Of a stretch of 64,000 nt of DNA, positions 47,003 to 58,812 are shown piece by piece. Position 1 is the stretch's first letter, and every line of letters begins with the position of its first letter. Origin of the DNA: Panagrolaimus kolymaensis (Eukaryota; Nematoda; Chromadorea; Rhabditida; Panagrolaimidae); assembly GCA_028622995.1 (NCBI GenBank), contig JAJQJQ010000008.1, positions 7,031,117 to 7,095,116 of the forward strand, given 5' to 3'. The position numbers and the translations under genes are program-made. Under the pieces are notes generated by a model. The model saw only the letters and a program-made list of their open reading frames with translations. It did no database searches and was not told where the DNA came from.

Positions 47003-50000
47003 TTAAGCCATGGGTCCTTGAGGTGGCAGCTTTTCACCTTCAATTAACATTGGCTCCTTCTCCGGGCCACTTTCTTCCATTTCAAGTCTTGTATCATCGG
47101 CAACCATAGGTAAATCATCTCGAAGTGAAGCCGAACAAAAAATTAATACTAAGACAAGGCATATAATTGCAACAACCTAAAATTAATTTGTTTTTAAATT
47201 TGTGGTTCTCAAAAAGTAAATGTAAGTATTTAGTTTCGAGTAAAGTTTACTTACTTGACCGGCAAGACTAAAAGCAAAAAAGAGATCTGAGAGAAGTTTA
47301 TTGTAATAAAGCATGCAGGAACCTTGAGTTCCAGAACATACATCCAAATGTTGACGAATGCACGAAACATCAAAAAGCCATCCAAATACCACTGGGGCTG
47401 GAATGGTTCCAATAATCCTTACTAAAATCCATTGAATTCCAAGAGCAAATGATCGTTCGGCATAATCTACTGTCCTACAAATATAATTTATTAGTTATTG
47501 CATGTTAAATGAATCGATGTTGCTTGCTTACCTCAAAACTACAGAAATTAATGGAACTCCAACAGAAAAAGTAAAGAAACAAAATGGTGCAAAAGTAATT
47601 AAAAATCCAAAGAGTCCTTTACATTTTGATTCACAATATCCTTTTTTAACTCTTTGTGGACCACCTTTAGTTGTAAGAGGCACGCATGAACAATTATGAT
47701 ATTCCTTCGTCAAAGGTGAATATGGCTCTGAACATCCTGCATAACATGGAGAATAGAAAGCAACTTGTGAACCATCAAGGAATTCCGCGCATACTGGTCG
47801 ATATTCCGTGCTGCTGCAAGCGCATTGTTGATTACATTTTGCATCCAAAGAATATGTATGTGTTTCAGTTAAATTATTATACGGTGCAGGTTCACCAAAA
47901 TAATGAGTTTCTATGCCAACAAGTTCATCATGGTCGCAATAAATAAAATACATGGGTGTAAAAAGTAATGAAGCAATTAAAAGTAAAATACAAAATTTAA
48001 TTGTTCGAGCGCATGAAAGACGAAATCTTTGAATTACATATCCTGATAACATTGTACCAAGTCCTGCCATTGGAACCTAAAAAAATACGTAAAGTTGTTT
48101 ATGTCAAAGATAGATAGGTGTAGGGTTGCCCTCCCCCCCGTTTTTCAAAAAAACCGGGGAACGGGGAGTCGTTCGGGGAGAAAATTTTTCGGGGACGGGG
48201 AGACGGGGAGAAAAAACGGGGAGGATTTTGTTCGGGGACGGGGAGTAAAAAAATTTTTTTCTCGTTAATTATTAAGAAAAAATTTTTTTTCTTGTATGCT
48301 TTTCATTGCAATTTTTTTTTCGGGGAGAAAATCCTTCGGGGACGGGGAGGCGGGGAGAATTTTTTTCGGGGACGGGGAAGGGGACGGGGAACGGGGACGG
48401 GGAAACGGGGAGCCCCCGTCTCCGCGGCTTCATCATCTGAAATTTGTTTATTATTAAAAAATAATGATGATGTTCCATTTGGCAATTTGAAAATTATTGC
48501 AACAACTCGATCAACCTGTATTCCCACTGTAAAACATTATACTCGAATTTCTGAAATTACTTCACCTTCTATTAAACGTTGTCCAGGAATGGGTCAATGT
48601 TTTGGCACCAATTGTGCTCATATTATTTCAACAGATCGTATTGAAGGTATTGGACAAGCAAATAACTTACCTGGAAACTCTGGTTGCGTTGAAAGCGCTG
48701 GAGGTATATTTGCCGGTTGCGGTGGATTTTCTGAAGCTTGCACCTTCTTTCGTTATTTTGCAACTCCGATCGTTGAAGATGTTATTAAAGTTCAAAAATG
48801 CGAAGATTGGAGGACTGAAGTTGTTCTCAATGTCACTCTTATTGGACAAGGAAAACCTAAAGAAAATCATATTATTGTATTAGCTGAAGGAGAACAAGTT
48901 GTTATTGGACAAATATCCTATGCACTTTTAATGCTCCATCAAAAACCTATTCCACTTGATGTTCATGTTATTGATAATGGAAAGAACGCAGCTACTCTGG
49001 ATAAATTTGGTATTGCTGCTGCTGATCTTATTACTTGTCCCACTGTTGCTGATGCTCGTGAATTCAACAACTGCACCATGAAAAAGGAAATTTGCAGATG
49101 TTTACCTGCAGATGCCATTGTTCATTGTGATTGCCAAACCAACACAATGCTAAACCAATATTTTACGGAACAGCCACTCCCAAGAAAGCTTAAAGATCAT
49201 TATATTCAAATGATCGATGATAAAATAGTTTTATTATCAGATGCACGTGTTCAACTCAAAGTTGGATTGCAAAAACTTAAACTTTCAACTGTTGTTGATA
49301 GAAACAAATGCGAGGCAATTGTGCACTCCTTGACGGGATGCGTCAATTGCCAACCTGGGGCAATGTTAAATATTAGTTGTGGTACTGATTTTGGTACCAC
49401 TGATGGACATGTTGAATGCACCACCCAATCATTTCCTTTGAAATGTTCGCATCCTCTTACTGCCCAAACAGTAAATTTACATCTTAGTCATCCTATTGTC
49501 GCTGAAAAATGCAAATTACGTTGCTCTGGTCATGTTTCTGAATTTAATATTGATGCTGTTCTTTGGAAGGCTCCAGAAAGAGATAATTGGACACCTGCTA
49601 AAATCCAAGAAGTTCATGCTCCATCAACTGCACTTGAAATTATTCATGGATTTAAAGATTTTTTCCTTACCAATTATACCTACTTATTCATTTTGATTGC
49701 CTTATTCGTTATTCTTATTATAGTATTAAAATTACATTAATATTTGATTATTCATATTATTTTATTATTTTATTATTCAAGTTAAATAATGTTCGATTAT
49801 TTTATTTTATTTTATTATGTTTTATATTTTTATTGATTATTTCGTACCGGAAAATGTTAATGTTTGAAATTATTACCATTCGTAATGCTCAACCCAATTA
49901 TGCCACTTCTTTTGTTTGGGAGTGTGCGCTCAGGTGATCGCTTGATCTGATAAAAAACACATCGAGCAAGTCCAAGTCGCAGCCGCGACTATCATTTTTA

Positions 50001-53000
50001 TAATTTCTTTCTTTTGTCAAACACTAGCTTTTCATTTTTCTCCTTTTTATGACTTTTTCTATGTAATTTTGATGTATCGCGTTTTAAGCCTTTTGCATTT
50101 CTATTGTATCGCGAAAATAATCATTTTCTTGTTTAATTACCCAAGTTTGAGTGTATTTCAAATAAATATTAACCACAAACTTATTAATCTTTTCTCTCTT
50201 TTTCCTTACTGCTTCCTTCAACAAAGCCTTCCCCTTTTTAAAAGTTTTTTTGAATGTATCAAAAAAGTGCGAAGAACACTTGTGAACGGTCATCATCGCA
50301 ATCATCAAATTTGATTCATTTCAACCGTGCAAAAATAAAAGTTGAAGAAGCTCCGGGTTTTTTTATGTAATTAAAGTAGTTAAAAAATCAAGTGATGTCC
50401 TTGAAATTTTATGAAGAAGGTTAAAAAACGGTGGCGATAATAGAAGGAGTAATGGAGATCGTCTACTATTATTATATTTTGATGTTGAAAAAAAAGGGAT
50501 TCCCAAAAATTGTTTTTTGTTTTAATTAAAGTTCGTTAAATATTTGCATATTCAGTAAGATTTACTTGATTACAGTGCTTTTTCCTTTCGAGCTCATTTC
50601 CTTTATTATTTAAAAGCAAAACCGGTCCTATTATTAAAAAAATATAAATAAGCTTTTATTAATCTCATATTTTTTGTTTTGCTTTTTTAATGATACAAAT
50701 AAAATATCTTATTTTTCCGCTGCCGCTTTGTTATGTGCAATTTACATTCATTGAGGGCAATGCTTTGGTGCATTTTCCGACAACAAAGTATCCAGACGTT
50801 TTTTTCTACCAAAATAATGTTTCCCCAACCAACAACCGCTTCTATATCAAAAAAGAGATAATTTTTAAAAACCGTTAGCCTCGTTTTTTTGTAGCTTAAC
50901 TTCCTCTTTTTTTCTTTATTGCTCCCTCCCATTTTAATTCGTATCCTATTGTATGAATCAGAATAAAAAGGAACTTTGACATTTTAGAAATGAAATAAAA
51001 AAATATCAAAATGATTATTTCAAGGATTATATTCATCGCTATTTTAATCTTTGACATTTATGAAACTAATGCTTTTGCGCCAGGTTTGTCTCTCTCTAAC
51101 CATAGTATTTTTTGTTAGAAGCCCATTTTATTCGTTGATTAACTCGTTTCATATTTTTTTAGAACCTACAGCAATTATTCTGTCTCAAGTGACAACCTTT
51201 AGCTATGGTGGCTTTGGGCAAATTGAAAGAATTTCAAAGCGTTCAATTTCAAGCGGAAGATTTCGAAGAATGGCAACCCAAGATTCCTCCGATTTATATA
51301 AAAATGATCCAGATCCTTTTGCAATGCCCGAAGTTGAAAGTTATCCTATTGAAGATCAAAAGCCTCATTCTAATATGAATTATATAAATCAACAAGATCC
51401 CCGGGTTCAAGAAGTTGATGTTGTCGGGTGGTTTGAATAAACCCTTTTAATTTTCGCTTTGCTTTGTATAATTTTTTTATAATAAATTCTTGTTAAATAC
51501 TTACCATCAATAGCCATTCCAACAGTGATAAGCATATAAGGTCCATTGAGAAGGATGCGATAAATGGCAATTGGGATATGTCGAACATCAAGCCATAATT
51601 GATACCAAATTGGGCCTTGTCGAGGTTTAAGAGCAGGCATGGATTCTGCGACGGCATTGCTTGCTGCTTTATTATCCAATTGTATCACGCTACCTGTGAC
51701 TGCAGCGGTTTTACTTGAAGATGGAACTCCACAACATTCAGGCGTACGCTTTTTATTTCCACCTGTGAGAGTTTCTTCACGCAATCGAGTTCGATGCCAT
51801 TTGAGTGATTCGGGTAAAACTTTGGGTAAACTCAAAATTGGTAATACAGCTAATAAAGCCAAGACGGAAACCACTTGAAATCCAATCCACCATGCTCCAA
51901 CCCATTTTGGATCAGATTCATCTATCATTAAAATGGATGCAAACTTTTGACCAGTTTGAAGGAAATCTGTGTGATATCGTAAGAATGTGCTGGACATAAG
52001 AAATCCAAAAGCTGGACCAAAGATAGCAAAAGCATAAAAAATTCCCAAATAAGCTGACGATAATGCTGGGCCAACATTTTCATCGATATAACTAACACCA
52101 ATAGTAAAAAGAGGAGTAGCACCAATACCATGAAGAAAATGAGCCAAAGAAAACAGAAAAACATATCGGAAAGTTCCGGGTTGGTTTTCAGGCAATGGAC
52201 ATTGTTTTAAAGCAGCTTGAGCTCGATTAATGGTTTCAGATTGATTTGCATATTCTAAAATAATAATAAATTTTTAAAGGTGAGTTATTTGTGGCTAATA
52301 AAATTTTCCAGTAATCCTTACCATAACATTGACTTAATCCATTATCATCATTATTATAAGTGGTAGTATAAGAATCAGCAATCAAATGAGGCATTGTAAA
52401 TAGAAAACTTCCCAATGCCATTAATATCAATCCAATTGCCAATACTCCTGATTTTGAATGTCTTCCACCAAAATAACTTACAGGTATGCAAAATAATACA
52501 TACCCAAAATCATAAAACTGCATTATTCTTCCAAGAGTGGAAGTACTTAATTCAAATCTCCGTTCAATGGTTGAAATCGATGATGGTACAAGGCCATTAA
52601 TAAGCATGCCTTGAATGGTACAAAACCAACACATTAAAAATAACATCCATTGTCTGGTTGAAAATCTTTGCATCCATTTAGGCCTCCAAGTTCCAATTCC
52701 GCATTGACTTTCTTTAACTAAACCCGAAATTTCTTTTTCAATTAATTCAATTTGCTGCTGTTTTTGCTTTTCATCTATTGTGGACCATGGTGTTTCACGC
52801 TTATGTTTAGTTGGGAATGGTGGACCCGAAGCAAAACCATTCGATCGAGTTCCACGCAAATGTCCTCTTTGCTTTTGTTGCTGTGGGGTTGACATTGGAA
52901 TTGATTGATTTACTCTTCGAGGAGTGCTTGAAGCTATTGATGAAGCTTCTAGATTATCTGATGGAGCCACACTGAAACGTTATCTCTCTGATTTTTTAAT

Positions 53001-53210
53001 TTTAAAAAAATTGATAGCAAACCTTTCATTTTCTCCACTGGGTCCAGGCACCATAATATCGTCTAATGGTAATTTTGCCAAATCTCCTGGAGCTGACCTC
53101 GTTTCAGCTGTGGCATCACTATCTTCTCCCGCATCCGAGGGTGGTATTTGATGGTTCACATTTGTAAGACGGGAATATATTTTTTCTTTGATATCTTCAT
53201 CATTGTTCAT
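47003..53210 (-). CDS. Organic anion transporter (OATP/SLCO), interrupted, one exon unaccounted for
   Basis: N-terminal exons 53210..53023, 52971..52322 and 52254..51505 give 529 residues: a Ser/Thr/Gln-rich cytosolic start, TM1-TM6 with WMLFLMCWFCTIQGML, the GRIMQFYDFGYVLFCIPVSYFGG motif and HFLHGIGATPLFTIGVSYIDENV. C-terminal exons 48076..47532, 47474..47255 and 47176..47003 resume with VPMAGLGTMLSGY, the Cys-rich Kazal-like loop (NQQCACSS..YRPVC..Y..PC..GC), ALGIQWILVRIIGTIPAPVVFG, and a tail. The first half ends in phase 1 and the second begins in phase 0, and the usual TM7 segment (PKYLE..F) is absent. So an exon is lost, or lies unseen in the 3.4-kb intron. The family call is firm; functional status is not. 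Confidence 0.8.
48121..48427. repeat. GGGGA-type GC-rich minisatellite
   Basis: Irregular repeats of CGGGGACGGGGAG-like units in clusters, separated by poly-T or poly-A spacers (AAAATTTTTTT). It is strongly GC-rich in AT-rich surroundings, begins with a C7 run and ends in CCCCCGTCTCCGCGG. It directly abuts the glycoprotein ORF. Confidence 0.85.
48430..49740 (+). CDS. Endogenous phlebovirus-type glycoprotein (Gc/env-like) fragment
   Basis: A single uninterrupted frame of about 436 codons. It is cysteine-rich with paired and clustered cysteines, a Gly/Cys-rich hydrophobic loop at about 48690-48765 followed by an aromatic run and a C..DW motif, and a hydrophobic C-terminal anchor at 49660-49725 ending at the stop. 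This cysteine arrangement and topology match class II fusion glycoproteins (Gc) of phleboviruses, which some nematode BEL/Pao and Gypsy elements use as env. No signal peptide: on the 5' side the frame runs into the minisatellite, so the start and any upstream partner are lost. No gag, pol or LTR was seen nearby. Family assignment is by pattern only. Confidence 0.72.
   Translation, partial: SSSEICLLLKNNDDVPFGNLKIIATTRSTCIPTVKHYTRISEITSPSIKRCPGMGQCFGTNCAHIISTDRIEGIGQANNLPGNSGCVESAGGIFAGCGGFSEACTFFRYFATPIVEDVIKVQKCEDWRTEVVLNVTLIGQGKPKENHIIVLAEGEQVVIGQISYALLMLHQKPIPLDVHVIDNGKNAATLDKFGIAAADLITCPTVADAREFNNCTMKKEICRCLPADAIVHCDCQTNTMLNQYFTEQPLPRKLKDHYIQMIDDKIVLLSDARVQLKVGLQKLKLSTVVDRNKCEAIVHSLTGCVNCQPGAMLNISCGTDFGTTDGHVECTTQSFPLKCSHPLTAQTVNLHLSHPIVAEKCKLRCSGHVSEFNIDAVLWKAPERDNWTPAKIQEVHAPSTALEIIHGFKDFFLTNYTYLFILIALFVILIIVLKLH
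49741..51010. other. Non-coding part of the OATP intron
   Basis: AT-rich, with TTATTTTATT repeats just after the glycoprotein stop. I searched the minus strand for the missing OATP TM7 exon and found none, and found no reverse transcriptase or LTR on either strand. Confidence 0.5.
51011..51440 (+). CDS. Small secreted protein, possible neuropeptide-like precursor
   Basis: Exons 51011..51083 and 51163..51440, 116 residues. A signal peptide (MIISRIIFIAILIFDIYETNA) is followed by SQVTTFSYGGFGQIERIS, then KR, then SISSGRF with a second basic pair RR, and an acidic, Pro-rich tail. The dibasic sites after a Gly/aromatic-rich segment suggest processing into one or two peptides of the NLP class, but no known peptide is recognised. 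It lies on the strand opposite the OATP gene, inside its interrupted intron, and its stop is 65 bases from the OATP exon at 51505. Confidence 0.65.
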
Positions 53211-56200
53211 TGAAACTTAAAATCTTCTTTTTTGAATGATGAATGAATTAAATAAATATATCCAAAAATAGTTTTTTTTATTATCTAAAAAGGAAGCGTA
53301 AGCGTAAGAGAGAAGAGTTGAGTACAAAAAAAAAGAAAACAGGAAAAACAAATTACGTAAAACCGCGCTTGAAATGTACGAAGAAAAAAAGCTTTCCAAA
53401 TTTGGAAATATAAAAAAGCACGCGTTGATTAATCATGAGAAGAAATAAAACTCTTTTCAACATTGGTGAAAACAAATATAGCCGCTTCGCGATATTTTTA
53501 CAATGGCAACAAACACAAAAATCATAAAGTTATAAATCAATTTTTTTTTTTTGGAATCTTTTGTTTCAAGGATTTCGAGCCCTGAAAACATCTGCTCAAA
53601 ATGGCATTAACATCACTTTGCTTCCACATATTTTATCATAGGATTTAAAAGTAATAAAAATATATGAAAGTCAACGAATCAAATACTCTCTTCATTTTGA
53701 CGTATAACCCAGAAAAAAAAAGTGCAAATAATAATAAACGAAAAGGAAGGAAACCAGGCTCAAAACAAAAAAGAAAAAAAACTCAGCATTGATCCTATCT
53801 GCGCAAAAAAAGTTTTGGTTCTTTCCCAATCGTGTTGTTCTTTCTTTTTTTGCCTTTCGTCAAAGACTCTGCTATTTATTTTTTGTAGTAGTAGCAATTA
53901 TTGGAAAAAGGGAAGCAAAAAATCTGTTTGAGTAAATAAAAAAAATGTTTTTTTACAAGTGTCTTTAGGTTTACCTCTGTCGTCAAAAAGAAAAAAAAGT
54001 TCAAAGGCTAAAAACGTTGAAGCTCGTTTAAAAAAATAAACACTTGAAAAAATTTTGCAACAAAAAATGTATCATTTTGAGAAAATATATTTAAAAAAAC
54101 TTTATCTGAAAAGATAGCGTTTGATGCTCGCTTTTTTTTATGTATGTTTCTCCTACGCGATTTTAAAACAAACAAAAAAGAAATAAACAATCCAAAAAAT
54201 AATATTTCTAATGAATGTGATTTCAAGCTCGCTATTTGCTTTTCCTTTTTTTATTTGATAGCAGCGTATTTTTATATGTTTGTCATAAATGAGAAAATGG
54301 TAATAAAGCGTTCAATGTAAACGAAAGAACGAGAGTTCAGAGGTGAGCCGCGAGAAAGTGATAAAAAAAGGAAAAAACATAAAAATGGTTCACAAAGTTT
54401 CAATTGAATGTTATCGGCTGTTTTTGGTGATAAAGAAGCTGACGATTTAAAAAATCTAAAATTAGGACAAGAAAAAAATGATTTCATTCACAAAAAAGGC
54501 CCAAAACTTTGATGATTATACGATTGTCGTTCTTTCTTTTTATGTTCCGCAAATTTTTTTTAAGACTCAAAACTTGCTTAAAAAATTCGCCACAAAAAGA
54601 AAAAATGAAGAAGATAAACATTCCGTTTCACGCCTTCGCCTTCTCTTTCCTTTTCCGCTTGAATGCCAGCCATATAAATCGCCTTAATTTTTTTCCCTTC
54701 TTCATCGCCTTTATTTTTGGTTCCATTTTTAATATCAGAAAAAACACAACCAGAAAAAATAATAACTTCTCACTCAATAATTTATTAAAGGAAAAAACAT
54801 AACAGAAAAATAAAGTCAGGAGGTGGAAAAAAATGACTCAACTAAATATTGGTTAATCGGGTTTCTGTGTTTTTAACACATTTTTTGGGATACAAATGAG
54901 ATATGAGAGATGCAGCAACAAATGTGCAAAAAAATATTAGTTTTTTTCTGAATAAATATGTAAAAGCGTTCGCTGCTCCTGTAACAAACGATAAATGGAA
55001 ATGAGAAATTTTTTAGGGGAATTCAGAGTTGTTTTTTTCGGGAATGTCAATGATTAAAAGTCACAAATAATAGAGAGAGCGAAAAGGTGAAAGTTTTTGA
55101 CGACAGAGGTGTTATGCAAAGTAAGGGACAAAAAACGATAAAAATAAATAATTAAAAAGTGACTAGATAACCAAAATGTGAATTAATGTTGGAAAAAAAC
55201 GTTGAAACATTAAAGCATTTTACTGGAACTTTTTAAAATATAATTGTGAATTCTTTTTCTAGAAAATTACACAAACATACAAGAAGAAAAAATCAAAAAG
55301 ACATAAAACAACAACAAATCTATCTCATCATCGGTTTGTTCTCAAAGTGGTTTTGAAAGATTGTCGAAGATGTAACATCAAACAAAAAATAAAAATATTC
55401 GGCAATCGCAAACAAGATTAATTAATTTTGATGAAAAATTCAAAAACCAAATACATAAATATTCATTAGTCTTCAATCATTAAAGGCAAAGGTTTAAAGA
55501 AAGAAAAAAATGGATTGTGGTGTGCTCTAAAGTAATTCCGCCGTCACCGAAATATGTCCCTATCTTTTCTATCGATTTGTTTTGCTTTCAAATAAAAAAG
55601 AAAAAAGAAAAATCAACAGAAAAAATAATGACCTCACAAAAATGCAGCAGATTTATTAAAAAAAAGGTCAGTCAATAAACACGATGCGTTTTAAGCATTC
55701 TAACACTTTGACTTTGATGAAGAAAAAAAACGTCAAAAAGCTTCAAAAAAGAAAAAAGAAAAACGACGATTTTATTTTTTTGCCCCAAAAATTAAAGATT
55801 ACTTTGACCTTAAAAGGAATTCCTCAAATGTAAAAAAAGATTTGCAGCGAGGAATTTCGAATTAAAAAAGTGGTATTGATTGAGTGGAAAATAAAGGTGG
55901 ACACATTTATTTATTGGACTCCGATCGAGCCCTTTCCTCTCCTCTCACATACTACCATCAAAAAAATGCACGGAGCATTACGCAACATTTTTTTTTGACG
56001 AAGAAAAATAATCGAACGCTTTGCAATTTTTGATTCATCGAAGAAATGAAGAAAAAAAAGTTTGTAAAATTGTAAAAAATAAAAACAGTCAAAAAACTTT
56101 GCCAAAATAAAAAATATTTATGACGATAGAAAAGTGTAAAGTGAAGAGAAACGATGGCGATGATTCTATCCTCGTCGTAGTCGAGAAAGGGAATAAAAGC

Positions 56201-58571
56201 GTCGGCAAAGAACCCAAATTGAGGGCAAAAAAGCGATGTAAAATTATTATTAGTAAAAGCAAAAAAAGGAGGAAAACAACGTCTTAAAAAAATACACAAC
56301 CATAAAAATCTTTGTGGTTGGATTTCAAAAGTCGTCTACAAAATGAAAAGAGAACAAAGTAAGATTTACAATTTTTCCAAAAAAATACAAAAACAAAGAA
56401 AGTAAAAATGCAATTTAAAAATATTATTTGGCGTCATTTTTCGATTCTTTTATTTTTAGCGACAAATAAAAAAATATAAAGACAGTGAAAAATGAAACGA
56501 TAGTAAATTTTATGAGAAACAAAAAACGTTTTTTAAAAACTGCCATTTTTTAAATAAAAGATTTTTAGTTTATTTTAAAATCAAGTGGTTTCGAAAAAAA
56601 ACCAACAAAACCTTTTAAAAAAACAAAAGCAAAAAAATATGAAGGCTTTTGAAAGAAAAAAAGCTAAATAAAATTTTCCCGTTTATTTTTTTTAAATCCC
56701 TTGGCACATCTCAATTGCCGCCGCTCCTCACTCGCTTAGTTCTTAGACGCTTTCACAACAAACAAAAAAAAACAAGAAGATAAAAAGTTTGTAAAAAAAC
56801 CTAAAATGTTCAAAGATCCAAAAAAGCTGCCATCCATGGCTTCAATAGCTTTTTTTTCTACTTTTTTGTTTCAAGAAAAGCCAAATACACCCTCACATGA
56901 TAAAATAAAAAATAAGTGTCTTTTTTGGAGGAATGGATATCTTTTAGAATTGCGCGGAAAAACACGAAAGTGGATGGGATGGATGGAATAGAGAAATAAA
57001 AGGAGTCAAGGCAAAAAAAAATGCCGCTAATTCAGAGTTAGTCAAAGACGTCCTTCAACGAAGAAAAAGAAAAAAAACAAGCGACACCCAAACCTCATCC
57101 TCTGCCTTTTTTTCACTGCCTTCAATGTTGTTGTTTTTTTTTTCTTGCTTGCCCGCCGCCGTAAGAGGCCATGGTTCCATTTTTTTCCTTCATCTTTCTA
57201 ATGGGAAAAGCGTTTTCTCGTTTTCGCATTCGAATAAAAAAAGAAAGGGGCCACATTGCTAAAGCTAAAAGCAAAAAATTTCTTTTTGAAATGTGCTTCA
57301 AACAAATTTACTTTTATTTTTGCTCCAGGAAATTTAAAAAAAATCTTCTAATGTTGCGTGAAGAATAAATGAAAAAAATTTTGCTTTAATACATTACCAA
57401 TGGCATTAATATTAGTTGTAAATTTTTTTTGAAGCGTTTTTTGGATGTGAAAAACTGGCATTTTTGACCTTTGCCCTTAAAAATTGTTAAACAAACAAAA
57501 AAAATAAAGAAGGAATTCAAAAAAGAGCTAAAACAAAAATGAGAAAATCTTAGCAAACTTTTTTTGAAGCATTGATTGAGTTCAATTCAAAAAGTATCAA
57601 TTTTTGAGCTGCTCAAATAATGTCTTGTCTGTGAAACAAGAAAATAAATAATATTTATGTAATAAAATTCGTAGAAAAAAAATTTTTTGTCAATGAATTC
57701 TGAAATCTACTACTACCACATTTTCTTTAAAAAAAATTATCTAAAACATAAATAGAGCTACTTTAGAAATTCCTTTTTATATATTTTTTACTTCCTTAAG
57801 ATCTCAAGTTTCCTATCAAAAAAAGCCAAATTTGAATGCTATTAAAATTTATAACGATATTTATTTCTTTCTTGTCAAACGACAACATTTTTTGCAAACT
57901 TATTTTTTGTTAACTCCAAAAAACAATTGAAATTACATAAAACGAACGCTCTGGAGAAAAAAAAAAACAATGCATAAGAAAATTGGCAAATGTACCAAGA
58001 AAAAATTTGTTCTTACAAAAATGTCTCACAAACCATTATTACATTTTTGAGTAAAAAAATTAAAGGTAACCATGGCAGTTTTTATGTTTTCTTCCCAAAA
58101 AATACATATTAATAAATCAAATTAATCTTTTTTTAGGGTGAGTAAGTAAAAAAGAAGTATATTTTAATAAATAAAAAAGTTTTACAACCGCATATTTTTT
58201 GAATGAATCAATGAAAGCATTGAAAAGTTGCCGCTGCAGACTTTGAAGGCAAAGCGAAGTATTCTAAAACAAGGAAGTCAAAATACGTATTTATGTCTTG
58301 AGTCAATAAAGCCTTAAATAAAAACTAAAAATATATATATTTCTTGGAAAATTAATAAAAACAGAAACTTTAATAAAATATTGATAAATTAAGAAATTTT
58401 GTCTATGAATTTTCTAAAGATAATAAATAGTGCACATAAATATGTATTACTAAGTTACAAGTCCTTGTCTTTTATTTTTCCATAGATAATAGTTAAGATT
58501 ATTATTTTTTACGATGAATGGCAAGAAAGACTTAGAAGAGATTGAAATTTTAATTTCTAAAAATAACTCCT
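53211..58571. other. Gene-poor region
   Basis: About 5.4 kb of AT-rich, A-run-rich DNA upstream of the OATP gene. Open frames on both strands are composed mainly of Lys, Phe, Asn and Ser and lack splice partners. No repeat family, tRNA or conserved domain recognised. Confidence 0.5.
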
Positions 58572-58812
58572 ATGTTGCGAAATATAAAAAAAAAAGCCGC
58601 AAAAAATGCTGCTAAAACGAAGGCATTTATGGAGACGACGATGCCTTCACTCTTCCGCAAGAAGACGTATGTTTTTGGTTTCACTTCACAACCACAACCC
58701 ACGAGACGACACATGCCGTTGTTTTTTTATTCTTCTTCAATGTTTTTTTCTTTGCAGATTACGAAGGTTATCATCATCATTGAAAATGGAAGGGAAGGAA
58801 ATGGGGGATTAA
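58572..58812 (+). CDS. Tentative 49-aa two-exon gene
   Basis: Exons 58572..58666 and 58758..58812. The donor GTATGT and acceptor TTTCTTTGCAG are both good, and the join keeps the frame: MLRNIKKKAAKNAAKTKAF, then METTMPSLFRKKTLRRLSSS and a short Lys/Met-rich end. It is basic, with an RRLSS kinase-type site. It could be an alternative first exon pair of a larger gene not seen here, or chance. Confidence 0.25.

Noticed and set aside
48292..48429. Upstream in-frame extension of the glycoprotein ORF with its own ATG
   Set aside because: Its residues (Gly/Arg/Lys runs) are the minisatellite read in frame; not part of the protein family and no signal peptide.
49905..50000. GC-richer patch with short complementary segments, considered as a tRNA
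   Set aside because: No consistent cloverleaf, no A- or B-box in the right spacing.
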